Below are positions 1 through 5,116 of a DNA stretch of 5,765 bases, one piece after another (positions within the stretch are counted from its first letter, which is position 1; every line of letters starts with the position of its first letter). The stretch comes from Alphaproteobacteria bacterium (GTDB lineage: Bacteria > Pseudomonadota > Alphaproteobacteria > ATCC43930 > CGMCC-115725), in NCBI GenBank assembly GCA_030040495.1, contig JASHTP010000181.1:1-5765 (forward strand), written 5' to 3'. The position numbers and the translations under genes are program-made. The notes under the pieces are model-generated. The model was given only the letters and a program-made list of their open reading frames with translations. It did no database searches and was not told the origin of the DNA.

Positions 1-633
1 CCGGGCCAGCGGCAATTCGTCAGCCTCGAGCAGTTCAAGACCTATTACCAGGGCAAGTACAATCTCACCGACGCGGCGCTCGCCGACTTCATCAAATCCC
101 GCCAGGCCGACCAGGAGCGCTACGCCGCCGGCAACCGCGCCGCGATCGTGGCGCTGGCGCGCCGGCGCGGCATTCGGCTGGCCAGCCACGACGACGCCAC
201 CCGCGCCCATGTCGAAGAGGCGCGCCAGGCCGGCGTCGTCATCGCCGAGTTCCCGACCACGCACGAGGCCGCGGCGGCGGCGCACGGCGCCGGGATGAGC
301 GTGCTCGGCGGCGCCCCCAACGTGGTGCGCGGCGGCTCGCATTCCGGCAACGCCTCGGCGCTCGATTTCGCCCGCGCCGGCATCCTCGACATTCTCTCCT
401 CCGACTATGTGCCGGTGAGCCTGCTGCACGCCGCCTTCAAGCTCGTCGACGAGGCCGGGATCCGGCTTCCCGATGCGGTGGCGACGGTGAGCGCCAACCC
501 CGCCGATGCCGTCGGCCTTGCCGATCGCGGCCGGATCGCGCCGGGCTTGCGCGCCGATCTCGTGCGCGTCGCCGTCATCGACAAGCTGCCTTTCGCCCGC
601 ACCACCTGGCGCCTCGGCGAGCGCATCGCCTGA
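1..633 (+). CDS. phnM: PhnM, RPnTP diphosphatase of the C-P lyase pathway (C-terminal part)
   Basis: This is the C-terminal 210 residues of alpha-D-ribose 1-methylphosphonate 5-triphosphate diphosphatase, a cytoplasmic metal-dependent amidohydrolase. It removes pyrophosphate from the triphosphate made by PhnGHIL, giving the substrate for the C-P lyase PhnJ. The open frame enters from the left edge, so the start is outside. E. coli PhnM is about 378 residues, so more than half is visible. Recognisable blocks in order are PGQRQF at the very start, ASHDDAT (visible residues 61-67, containing a metal-ligand-type His), EFPTT, GAPNVVRGGSHSGNA and LSSDYVP (Asp in the metal-site region). The end is typical of amidohydrolases: NPADAVGL, DRGRIAPG, RADLV. 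It ends with TGA at 631-633, 8 bases before the acyltransferase gene, implying one phn operon. Family assignment is very secure; promoter and operon start are not in view. Confidence 0.96.
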   Translation, partial: PGQRQFVSLEQFKTYYQGKYNLTDAALADFIKSRQADQERYAAGNRAAIVALARRRGIRLASHDDATRAHVEEARQAGVVIAEFPTTHEAAAAAHGAGMSVLGGAPNVVRGGSHSGNASALDFARAGILDILSSDYVPVSLLHAAFKLVDEAGIRLPDAVATVSANPADAVGLADRGRIAPGLRADLVRVAVIDKLPFARTTWRLGERIA

Positions 634-641
634 GCCGCGCC

Positions 642-1307
642 ATGATCCAAGTCGATTTCGGCGAGCTCGACCATCCCTGGCATGACGGCGCCGGCATGAC
701 CGAGGCGCCGATGATCCATCCGACCGCGCTGGTGAAGAAGAGCCGCATGGGGCCCTGGACCGTGCTCGGGGCCAGGAGCCGCCTTCTCGAGAGCGACTTT
801 CGCGACTACGCCTACACCGCGCAGGATTGCGACATCTACAACGCCGAGATCGGCAAGTTCTGCAACATCGCGGCCGCGGTGCGCATCAACCCGACCAACC
901 ATCCGATGGAGCGGGCGAGCCAGCATCACTTCACCTATCGCAGCCGCTCGCACCATCTCGCCGATGCCGACGACGAGGCGGTCTTCGCCTGGCGCCGCGC
1001 GCACCGGGTGACGATCGGCCCCGATGTCTGGATCGGCCACGGCGCCATCCTGATGCCCGGCGTCTCGGTCGGCACCGGCGCGGTGATCGGCGCGGGCGCG
1101 GTGGTGACGCATGACGTCGCGCCCTACACCATCGTCGTCGGCGTCCCGGCGCGGCCGTTGCGCCGCCGCTTCAGCGCGGAGGTCGAGGCCGGCCTCGCCC
1201 GCATCGCCTGGTGGGACTGGCCGAAAGAGCGCCTCGCCGCCGCGCTCGAGGATTTCCGCCGGCTCGACGCGGCGGAATTCGTGCGGAAATACGATCGGGC
1301 GGGGTGA
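642..1307 (+). CDS. Phosphonate-operon hexapeptide-repeat acyltransferase
   Basis: A 221-residue left-handed beta-helix acyltransferase of the xenobiotic (chloramphenicol-type) acetyltransferase family, in the subgroup repeatedly found in phn operons. Hexapeptide repeats occupy roughly residues 25-80 (IHPTALVKKSRMGPWTVLGA onward, IYNAEIGKFCNIA) and 120-170 (VTIGPDVWIGHGAILMPG, VGTGAVIGAGAVV). Between them is a loop with RINPTNHPME, whose His87 sits where the catalytic His of this family lies. The C-terminus is helical (WWDWPKERL). It probably transfers an acetyl group from acetyl-CoA to a phosphonate or pathway intermediate, but the substrate is unknown. It is not the GNAT-type aminoalkylphosphonate acetyltransferase PhnO of E. 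coli. The start is uncertain. ATG at 642 gives an unusual 18-residue leader, while homologues usually begin just before the ..IHPTA block, which favours ATG at 696 or 711. None of these has a strong ribosome binding site. It is probably co-transcribed with phnM. Confidence 0.9.
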   Translation: MIQVDFGELDHPWHDGAGMTEAPMIHPTALVKKSRMGPWTVLGARSRLLESDFRDYAYTAQDCDIYNAEIGKFCNIAAAVRINPTNHPMERASQHHFTYRSRSHHLADADDEAVFAWRRAHRVTIGPDVWIGHGAILMPGVSVGTGAVIGAGAVVTHDVAPYTIVVGVPARPLRRRFSAEVEAGLARIAWWDWPKERLAAALEDFRRLDAAEFVRKYDRAG

Positions 1308-1316
1308 GGGGACGGC

Positions 1317-1997
1317 TCAGCGCCGCACGCCGACCTCGTCGATATGCTTCAGCAGATCGGCCGGGTCCTCGTAGACGCGGTAGGCGCCGGCGCGCTCCAG
1401 CTCCTCGCTGCCGTAGCCGCCGGAGAGGAGCCCGATGCCGAGCGCCCGCGCGCGGCGCGCGGCGAGCATGTCCCAGACGCTGTCGCCGATCACCGAGGCG
1501 GTCTCGATCTCGGCGCCGAGCCGCCGCGCCGCCGCCAGGAAGAGATCGGGATCGGGCTTGGCGTATCGCACCTGGTCGCGCGTCACCACCGGCACGCGAT
1601 CGAGATCGACGCCGAGCGTCTGCAGCACCGGCCGCGCCGTCTCCATCCGCCCGCTGGTGGCGATCGCCCACGGCACCTCGGCGTCGCTGAGGCAGGCGAG
1701 CAGCTCGCGCGCGCCCGGCAGCGGCCTGATGTCGGCCGAGCGGCGATTATAGGCGGCGGCGTGCAGCTGCCGCAGGCGCTCGATGCGCGCGGGATCGATG
1801 GCGAGCCCGGTCTCGCGCAGCAGCATGTTGGTGAAGAGCCCGCCGCTCATGCCGATCTTGCGGTGCATGCGCCAGACCGAAAGCTCGATGCCCTCCTGCT
1901 GCAGCGCCTCGCGCCAGGCCAGCACATGCTGATAGACGCTGTCGACCAGCGTGCCGTCGAGGTCGAACAGGAACGCGCTGCCGCGGTCTTCGCTCAT
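1317..1997 (-). CDS. HAD-superfamily hydrolase (phosphatase, subfamily IA type)
   Basis: A 226-residue soluble haloacid-dehalogenase-type phosphatase with all four HAD motifs. Motif I is FDLDGTLVDS (nucleophile Asp12, acid/base Asp14). Motif II is ATSGR (Thr114/Ser115). Motif III is Lys147 in YAKPDPDLF. Motif IV is VIGDSVWD (Asp172, with Asp176 also placed for Mg2+). Residues about 20-90 form a helical C1 cap (VYQHVLAWREAL..., KIGMSGG), like phosphoglycolate phosphatase and beta-phosphoglucomutase relatives. The likely reaction is hydrolysis of a small phosphomonoester in the cytoplasm; the substrate cannot be read from the sequence. The frame is open further upstream, but ATG at 1997 is chosen because GAGGAGAG lies about 5-8 bases before it and the protein then starts 11 residues before motif I, as usual. 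It follows the pirin gene by 64 bases on the same strand, probably as one transcript, and ends tail to tail with the acyltransferase gene. Confidence 0.92.
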   Translation of the reverse strand: MSEDRGSAFLFDLDGTLVDSVYQHVLAWREALQQEGIELSVWRMHRKIGMSGGLFTNMLLRETGLAIDPARIERLRQLHAAAYNRRSADIRPLPGARELLACLSDAEVPWAIATSGRMETARPVLQTLGVDLDRVPVVTRDQVRYAKPDPDLFLAAARRLGAEIETASVIGDSVWDMLAARRARALGIGLLSGGYGSEELERAGAYRVYEDPADLLKHIDEVGVRR

Positions 1998-2027
1998 CGA
2001 CGCTCTCCTCTCTGCGATTGGTGCGGA

Positions 2028-2050
2028 TCGCCGGCCGGGGCGGCCGGCGA
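2028..2050 (-). other. GC-rich hairpin between the pirin and HAD genes
   Basis: A perfect 10-base-pair inverted repeat (2028-2037 with 2041-2050, arm CGCCGGCCG plus a T-A closing pair) around a GGG loop. It lies between the pirin stop and the HAD ribosome binding site. No T-run follows on the minus strand, so it is not a standard intrinsic terminator. It could be a partial attenuator, an RNA-stability element that sets different levels of the two products, or simply a by-product of high GC. Confidence 0.45.
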
Positions 2051-2061
2051 CGCGGCGCCTG

Positions 2062-2760
2062 TCATCCCAGATCGAACAGCAAGAATTCCGCGTCCGTTTC
2101 CGCGTCGACGTCGATGCCGCCTTCGCCCTCGATCGCGGCGCCGTCGCCTTCGCGCATCTCGGTGCCGTCGAGGGCGACGATGCCGCGGGCGAGCTGCAGC
2201 CAGAGCCCGTGCTTTGCCGCGACCTCGTGCGCGATCCGCTCGCCGGCCGCAAGCGACGCCAGGTAGAGGCGCGCATCCTGGTGGACCGTGAGCGCGCCGT
2301 CCCGCCCGTCCGGCGCGGCGACGAGGCGAAGCCGGCCGCGCCGTTCCGCGGCGGGAAAGGCCTTCTGCTCGTAGCTCGGCGCCAATCCGACCCGGTCGGG
2401 GATGATCCAGATCTGCAGGAAATGCACCGGCTCGGTCGAAGACGCGTTGAACTCGCTGTGGACGATGCCGGTGCCGGCGCTCATGCGCTGCAGCTCGCCG
2501 GGGCGGATCACCGCGCCGTTGCCGAGACTGTCCTTGTGCGCGAGGGCGCCTTCCAGAACATAAGTGAGTATCTCCATGTCGCGGTGGCCGTGCGGCGGGA
2601 AGCCGGCGCCGGGGATCACCCGGTCCTCGTTGATGACGCGGAGCGCGCGGAAGCCCATCTGCGCGGGATCGTGATAGTCGGCGAAGGAGAAGGTGTGCCG
2701 GCTGTCGAGCCAGCCGGTGCGGCTCTCACCGCGCGCCATGCGGTCGCGAAACACGATCAT
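2062..2760 (-). CDS. Pirin family protein, YhhW-like (quercetin 2,3-dioxygenase family)
   Basis: A 232-residue cytoplasmic bicupin of the pirin family, almost the same length as E. coli YhhW (231). Cupin motif 1 is FPPHGHRDMEILTYVLEG (residues 54-71) and motif 2 includes MSAGTGIVHSEFN (93-105). The metal ligands expected from YhhW are all present and in the same positions: His57, His59, His101 and Glu103. The N-terminal block RHTFSFADYHDP (21-32) is also diagnostic. Family members oxidise quercetin in vitro, but the physiological role is generally unknown and may be redox sensing or protection. ATG at 2760 is preferred over upstream in-frame starts because GGAGG lies 5 bases before it and the protein begins in register with YhhW. 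A plausible promoter lies 30-58 bases upstream. The gene precedes the HAD gene on the same strand. No feature ties it directly to phosphonate or sulfonate breakdown. Confidence 0.93.
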   Translation of the reverse strand: MIVFRDRMARGESRTGWLDSRHTFSFADYHDPAQMGFRALRVINEDRVIPGAGFPPHGHRDMEILTYVLEGALAHKDSLGNGAVIRPGELQRMSAGTGIVHSEFNASSTEPVHFLQIWIIPDRVGLAPSYEQKAFPAAERRGRLRLVAAPDGRDGALTVHQDARLYLASLAAGERIAHEVAAKHGLWLQLARGIVALDGTEMREGDGAAIEGEGGIDVDAETDAEFLLFDLG

Positions 2761-2789
2761 GCGATCCTCCGGTGCCGCCGTCGCGCTCC

Positions 2790-2818
2790 ATTCTATCGCC
2801 CGTGCGGCGCCGGACCAA
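2790..2818 (-). promoter_or_regulatory. Predicted sigma70-type promoter for the pirin-HAD unit
   Basis: Read on the minus strand, TTGGTC (2818-2813) and TAGAAT (2795-2790) are separated by exactly 17 bases. The -10 matches consensus in five of six positions; the -35 matches only in its TTG. Transcription would start near 2783, leaving a leader of about 20 bases that contains the GGAGG of the pirin gene. This suggests the pirin and HAD genes can be transcribed independently of the upstream binding-protein gene. Confidence 0.4.
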
Positions 2819-2837
2819 CGCGGCATCTCGCCGCCGT

Positions 2838-3851
2838 TCAGCTCCCGGGAATGTCGTGGATCTCCGGGAAGAAGAGATCCTTCCACGAGGCCGGCGCCGC
2901 CTTGATCGAGCCCACCTCGTGCATGAAATCGGCGAACTTCATCGTCTGCTGCGGCGTCATCGTCCAGGTCACCTGCGGCCCGGCGATGACCTTGCTCACC
3001 ATGTCGAGCGGCAGCTTCGAGCGCGAATCCTCGATCCACAGCGCGGCGGCGGCGCGCTTGTCGGCATTGATGATCTCGGTCGCCTCCTTGAGCGCGGCGA
3101 TGAGCGCGCCATAGAGCTTGGGATTGCCGTCATGGAACTTCCGTGAGGTCCAGGCGACGGTGAAGCTGTGCGGCCCGCCGAGCACGTCGAAGGAGTTGAG
3201 CACGGTGTGGATGCCGGGATGCTCGAGCTGCTCCTGCTGGAAGGGCGGCACGCTGAAGACGCTGCTGAACTCGGCGCCGCCGGCGAGGAGGCCGGTGGTC
3301 GCGTCGGGCGGCGACAGCGAGACGGTGAGCGGGTCGAGCTTGGCATAGTCGGCGCGGCCGAAGGCCTGGGCCGCCGCCATCTCGAGCGTCACCGCCTGCA
3401 CCGACACCTTGACCGCCGGCACCGCGATCTTGTCGCCGGCGCGGAAGTCGCGCACCGACTTGATGCGGGGGTCGTTGGTGTTGAGCAGGAAGGGCTGCGA
3501 GCTCAGCGCCGAGATGCCGCGCACCTCCTCCGGCGTGCCTTTGGTCTTGGCCCAGAGCGTCACCAGCCCGGGCACGCCGCCGGCGACAACGTCGACCGAG
3601 CCGGAGAGCAGCGCGTCGTTCATCATGTTGGGGCCGTTGAAGGTCGCCCACACCACCTTGACCTCGCCGAGCCCCGCTTCCTTGGCGTATTTCTCGATCA
3701 GGTGCCGGTGCTCGAGCACGTTGAACTGCACGTAGCCCATCGAGAATTGCTTGGCGAGGCGGATCTCCGTGGCCTCGGCGCGGGCCTCCGTCGCCGCGCC
3801 GGCAAGGGCGCCGCCCAAGGCCAGCGCCACGATCAATGTTCGCAGTCGCAT
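2838..3851 (-). CDS. ABC transporter substrate-binding protein, NitT/TauT (NMT1/SsuA-like) family
   Basis: A 337-residue exported periplasmic binding protein. Residues 1-25 are a Sec signal peptide: Arg2 and Arg4, the hydrophobic core LIVALALGGALAGAA, and a likely cut after ARA (25). The mature protein shows the order typical of nitrate/sulfonate/taurine and thiamine-precursor binding proteins: an opening strand EIRLAKQF, MNDALLSGSVDVVAGG (77-92; target-counting segment), SVRDFRAGDKIAVPAV (132-147; hinge region), DATTGLLAGGAEFSSVFS (183-200) and a helical C-terminus. The ligand cannot be assigned; an organic sulfonate would fit the neighbouring lyase. The start at ATG 3851 is set by AGGGAGGAA placed 3-4 bases upstream and by the signal peptide. 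The same frame stays open far upstream, but that is a GC-bias artefact. No permease or ATPase gene is adjacent, so it must work with a transporter encoded elsewhere or beyond the right edge. Confidence 0.92.
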   Translation of the reverse strand: MRLRTLIVALALGGALAGAATEARAEATEIRLAKQFSMGYVQFNVLEHRHLIEKYAKEAGLGEVKVVWATFNGPNMMNDALLSGSVDVVAGGVPGLVTLWAKTKGTPEEVRGISALSSQPFLLNTNDPRIKSVRDFRAGDKIAVPAVKVSVQAVTLEMAAAQAFGRADYAKLDPLTVSLSPPDATTGLLAGGAEFSSVFSVPPFQQEQLEHPGIHTVLNSFDVLGGPHSFTVAWTSRKFHDGNPKLYGALIAALKEATEIINADKRAAAALWIEDSRSKLPLDMVSKVIAGPQVTWTMTPQQTMKFADFMHEVGSIKAAPASWKDLFFPEIHDIPGS

Positions 3852-3870
3852 CGTTCCTCCCTTTCGGCCG

Positions 3871-3891
3871 GCCGCGGTTCGATCCCGCGGC
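3871..3891 (-). other. Leader hairpin before the binding-protein gene
   Basis: A perfect 7-base-pair inverted repeat: GCCGCGG (3871-3877) and CCGCGGC (3885-3891) around a 7-base loop. It lies between the predicted extended -10 and the ribosome binding site of the binding-protein gene. No T-run follows on the minus strand, so it is not a standard terminator for the gntR gene. It may stabilise the abundant mRNA expected for a periplasmic binding protein. Confidence 0.35.
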
Positions 3892-3908
3892 GCCGGCACT
3901 CGTGATCC

Positions 3909-3917
3909 ACTATAGCA
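3909..3917 (-). promoter_or_regulatory. Predicted extended -10 promoter for the binding-protein gene
   Basis: On the minus strand this reads TGC followed by TATAGT, a TGn extended -10 with five of six consensus bases. It is the only AT-rich patch in an otherwise GC-saturated 104-base gap between gntR and the binding-protein gene. No convincing -35 is seen, as is usual for extended -10 promoters. Transcription would begin near 3902, giving a leader of about 50 bases. It implies the binding protein can be expressed separately from the regulator. Confidence 0.35.
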
Positions 3918-3955
3918 TCGCGTCCGCAGCGCGCGGCGCGCGTCCGGCGGCGCGC

Positions 3956-4684
3956 TCAGTCGAGGCTGTTGACATAGCAGTGCCGGCTGGTGTCGCAGCG
4001 GTCGATGCGCAGCTCGAGCGGCGCCCCGTAGAGGTCGCGCGCGATGCGGCGGACCTCGAGCAGCGGCGTCCCGGCGGCGAGGCCGAGATGGCGCGCATCC
4101 TCGGCCGAGGCCGGCACGGCGCGCAGCTGCTCGTCGGCGCGCGCCACGGTGACGCCGAACTGCTGCTCGTAGACGACATAGAGCTCCTCGAGCATCTCGG
4201 TGCCGATCGGCAGGGCGAGGCCGTCGAAGAGCGCGGCCGAGAGCGTGATCCGCTCCACCACCACGGTGCGGCCGGCGAGCCGCCGCAGCCGCAGGATGCG
4301 GTGGACGGGGGCGCGCGGCGGCAGCCCCAGCGCTTCCGCCTCCTGCCGCTCGGCGCGGCCGGTCTTCTGCGCCAGCACCGTGCTGGTCGGCATCTCCTTG
4401 ACGCCGGCCTCGTCGACCAGCGGGAAGAAGCGGAAATGCGCGGTCTGGGCGCTGTGCTGGGCGACGAAGGTGCCGCGCCCCTGGCGGCGCACCAGCAGGT
4501 TCTTCGACGCCATCTCGTCGAGCGCCTTGCGCACCGTTCCCTGGCTGACCTTCAGCTCGTCGGCGAGCCGGAATTCGCTCGGCAGCGGCGCGCCCGGCTT
4601 CCACCGGCCGGAGCCGATGCGCTCGGTGAGCAGCTCCGCGACCTGGGCGTAGAGCGGGCGGAAGCCCGGCAACTCCTTGGCCAT
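3956..4684 (-). CDS. GntR family transcriptional regulator, HutC/UTRA subfamily
   Basis: A 242-residue one-component regulator. Residues about 10-75 form the GntR winged helix-turn-helix with near-canonical wording: PLYAQVAELLTERI, GAPLPSEFRLADEL, VSQGTVRKALDEM, LLVRRQGRGTFVA. Residues about 95-238 are a UTRA ligand-binding domain, with AEALGLPPRAPVHRILRLRR, the VVVERITL strand, LEELYVVYEQQFGV, and a closing strand ending near residue 240. UTRA domains bind small effectors such as sugar phosphates, histidine derivatives and phosphonate-related compounds; the effector here is unknown. ATG at 4684 places the protein start about 10 residues before the DNA-binding domain, as usual. In-frame ATGs at 4735 and 4741 would add an Arg-rich leader and cannot be excluded. 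It is divergent from the SuyA/SuyB-like genes and most likely controls them, and itself, from the shared intergenic region. The binding-protein gene lies 104 bases downstream. Confidence 0.93.
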   Translation of the reverse strand: MAKELPGFRPLYAQVAELLTERIGSGRWKPGAPLPSEFRLADELKVSQGTVRKALDEMASKNLLVRRQGRGTFVAQHSAQTAHFRFFPLVDEAGVKEMPTSTVLAQKTGRAERQEAEALGLPPRAPVHRILRLRRLAGRTVVVERITLSAALFDGLALPIGTEMLEELYVVYEQQFGVTVARADEQLRAVPASAEDARHLGLAAGTPLLEVRRIARDLYGAPLELRIDRCDTSRHCYVNSLD

Positions 4685-4740
4685 CCTCGTGCTTTCCCCG
4701 CGGCGGCGACCCCGGCGGGGCCGGCGTCGGGACATGGGCA

Positions 4741-4768
4741 TGGACAACTCTTCTATAAGTTATAGGAT
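4741..4768 (+). promoter_or_regulatory. Predicted promoter for the SuyA/SuyB-like genes
   Basis: TGGACA (4741-4746; five of six -35 bases) and TAGGAT (4763-4768; four of six -10 bases) are 16 bases apart in an AT-rich island within a very GC-rich region. Transcription would start about 4775, leaving a leader of about 55 bases. The palindrome described separately fills the spacer and -10 element, so a bound repressor would block polymerase. A weaker minus-strand pair, TTTCCT (4787-4782) and TATAAC (4764-4759) with a 17-base spacer, could serve the gntR gene. Confidence 0.4.
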
Positions 4769-4772
4769 AGAA
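4751..4772. promoter_or_regulatory. Candidate GntR operator (nested inverted repeats)
   Basis: A perfect 13-base palindrome, CTATAA-G-TTATAG (4753-4765), is centred on 4759. A second inverted repeat, TTCTAT (4751-4756) and ATAGAA (4767-4772) with a 10-base gap, overlaps it. GntR/HutC regulators bind as dimers to short AT-containing palindromes close to the promoters they control, and this is the only such element in the divergent gntR-suyA-like gap. The assignment as operator is inference from position and symmetry. Confidence 0.55.
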
Positions 4773-4818
4773 AGCCCGAGAAGGAAAAGCCCGGCCGTCA
4801 CGGACCGGGCGCAGCGCT

Positions 4819-4823
4819 GGAGG
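4819..4823 (+). promoter_or_regulatory. Ribosome binding site that decides the small-subunit start
   Basis: GGAGG abuts the ATG at 4824 but is 6 bases from the ATG at 4830. Only the second has a workable spacing, so 4830 is taken as the start. Confidence 0.7.
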
Positions 4824-4829
4824 ATGCCG

Positions 4830-5114
4830 ATGGAGACGCATTTCATCGTCCACGACAAGGCCGACACGGTCGGCGTCGTCGTCGTCGAGGATGTGAAACC
4901 CGGCCGGGAGCTCACCGGCTGGGTGATGGAGACCGACGAGACCATCCGCCTCAAGGCGCTCGACGCCGTGCCGCTCGGCCACAAGATCGCGCTCGGCGAC
5001 ATCAGGCCGGGCGAAACCGTGCTCAAATACGGCAACGATGTCGGCCGCGCCGTCGGCGAGATCGGCAAGGGACGGCACGTCCATGTCCACAACATGAAGA
5101 CGAAGAGGTGGTGA
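4830..5114 (+). CDS. UxaA-family small subunit (SAF domain), SuyA-like
   Basis: A 94-residue protein made of a single SAF domain, equivalent to the N-terminal domain of altronate and galactarate dehydratases and to the separate small (alpha) subunit of (2R)-sulfolactate sulfo-lyase. Diagnostic segments are PLGHKIAL (48-55), ETVLKYG (62-68) and GEIGKGRHVHVHN (76-88), the last with three alternating His residues (83, 85, 87). It would pair with the large subunit encoded next to form a cytoplasmic lyase that eliminates water, or bisulfite in the case of SuyAB, from a hydroxy-acid. The start at 4830 is set by GGAGG. The stop is two bases before the large-subunit ATG, so translation is probably coupled. 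It is likely regulated by the divergent GntR through the palindrome upstream. The family is secure; SuyA rather than another UxaA-type small subunit is an inference from the partner and the two-gene arrangement. Confidence 0.88.
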   Translation: METHFIVHDKADTVGVVVVEDVKPGRELTGWVMETDETIRLKALDAVPLGHKIALGDIRPGETVLKYGNDVGRAVGEIGKGRHVHVHNMKTKRW

Positions 5115-5116
5115 TC

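Noticed and set aside
405..1112. A minus-strand open frame of 235 codons opposite phnM and the acyltransferase.
   Set aside because: The plus-strand products are unmistakable, and this frame has only biased His/Arg/Ala composition.
1317..1997. The HAD protein as phosphonoacetaldehyde hydrolase (PhnX), suggested by the nearby phn genes.
   Set aside because: The cap lacks a convincing Schiff-base Lys context as found in PhnX, and the gene is convergent with, not part of, the phn operon. A general phosphatase call is safer.
1344..2291. A plus-strand open frame of 315 codons opposite the HAD gene.
   Set aside because: The minus strand holds a complete HAD protein with all catalytic motifs; this frame is its antisense shadow.
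1951..3114. A plus-strand open frame of 387 codons opposite the pirin gene and parts of its neighbours.
   Set aside because: It is antisense to well-recognised pirin and binding-protein genes, has no family-like motifs and no ribosome binding site. It is a codon-bias shadow.
3929..3955. GCGCGC-rich self-complementary sequence after the gntR stop as an intrinsic terminator.
   Set aside because: Many alternative pairings are possible, there is no T-run, and such strings are expected by chance at this base composition.
3836..4765. A plus-strand open frame of 309 codons opposite the GntR gene.
   Set aside because: It is antisense to a complete winged-helix plus UTRA regulator and has no domain-like content of its own.
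4869..4890. Short GTC repeat run in the small lyase subunit gene.
   Set aside because: It encodes an ordinary Val-rich strand (GVVVVE) of the SAF domain and is too short to count as a tandem repeat element.
2838..5090. A single minus-strand open frame of 750 codons running through the binding-protein gene and antisense to the SuyA-like gene.
   Set aside because: Only the part from ATG 3851 encodes a recognisable protein with a signal peptide and ribosome binding site. The rest is low-complexity Arg/Ala/Pro-rich translation over the gntR gene and antisense to the small lyase subunit, typical of GC-rich DNA.
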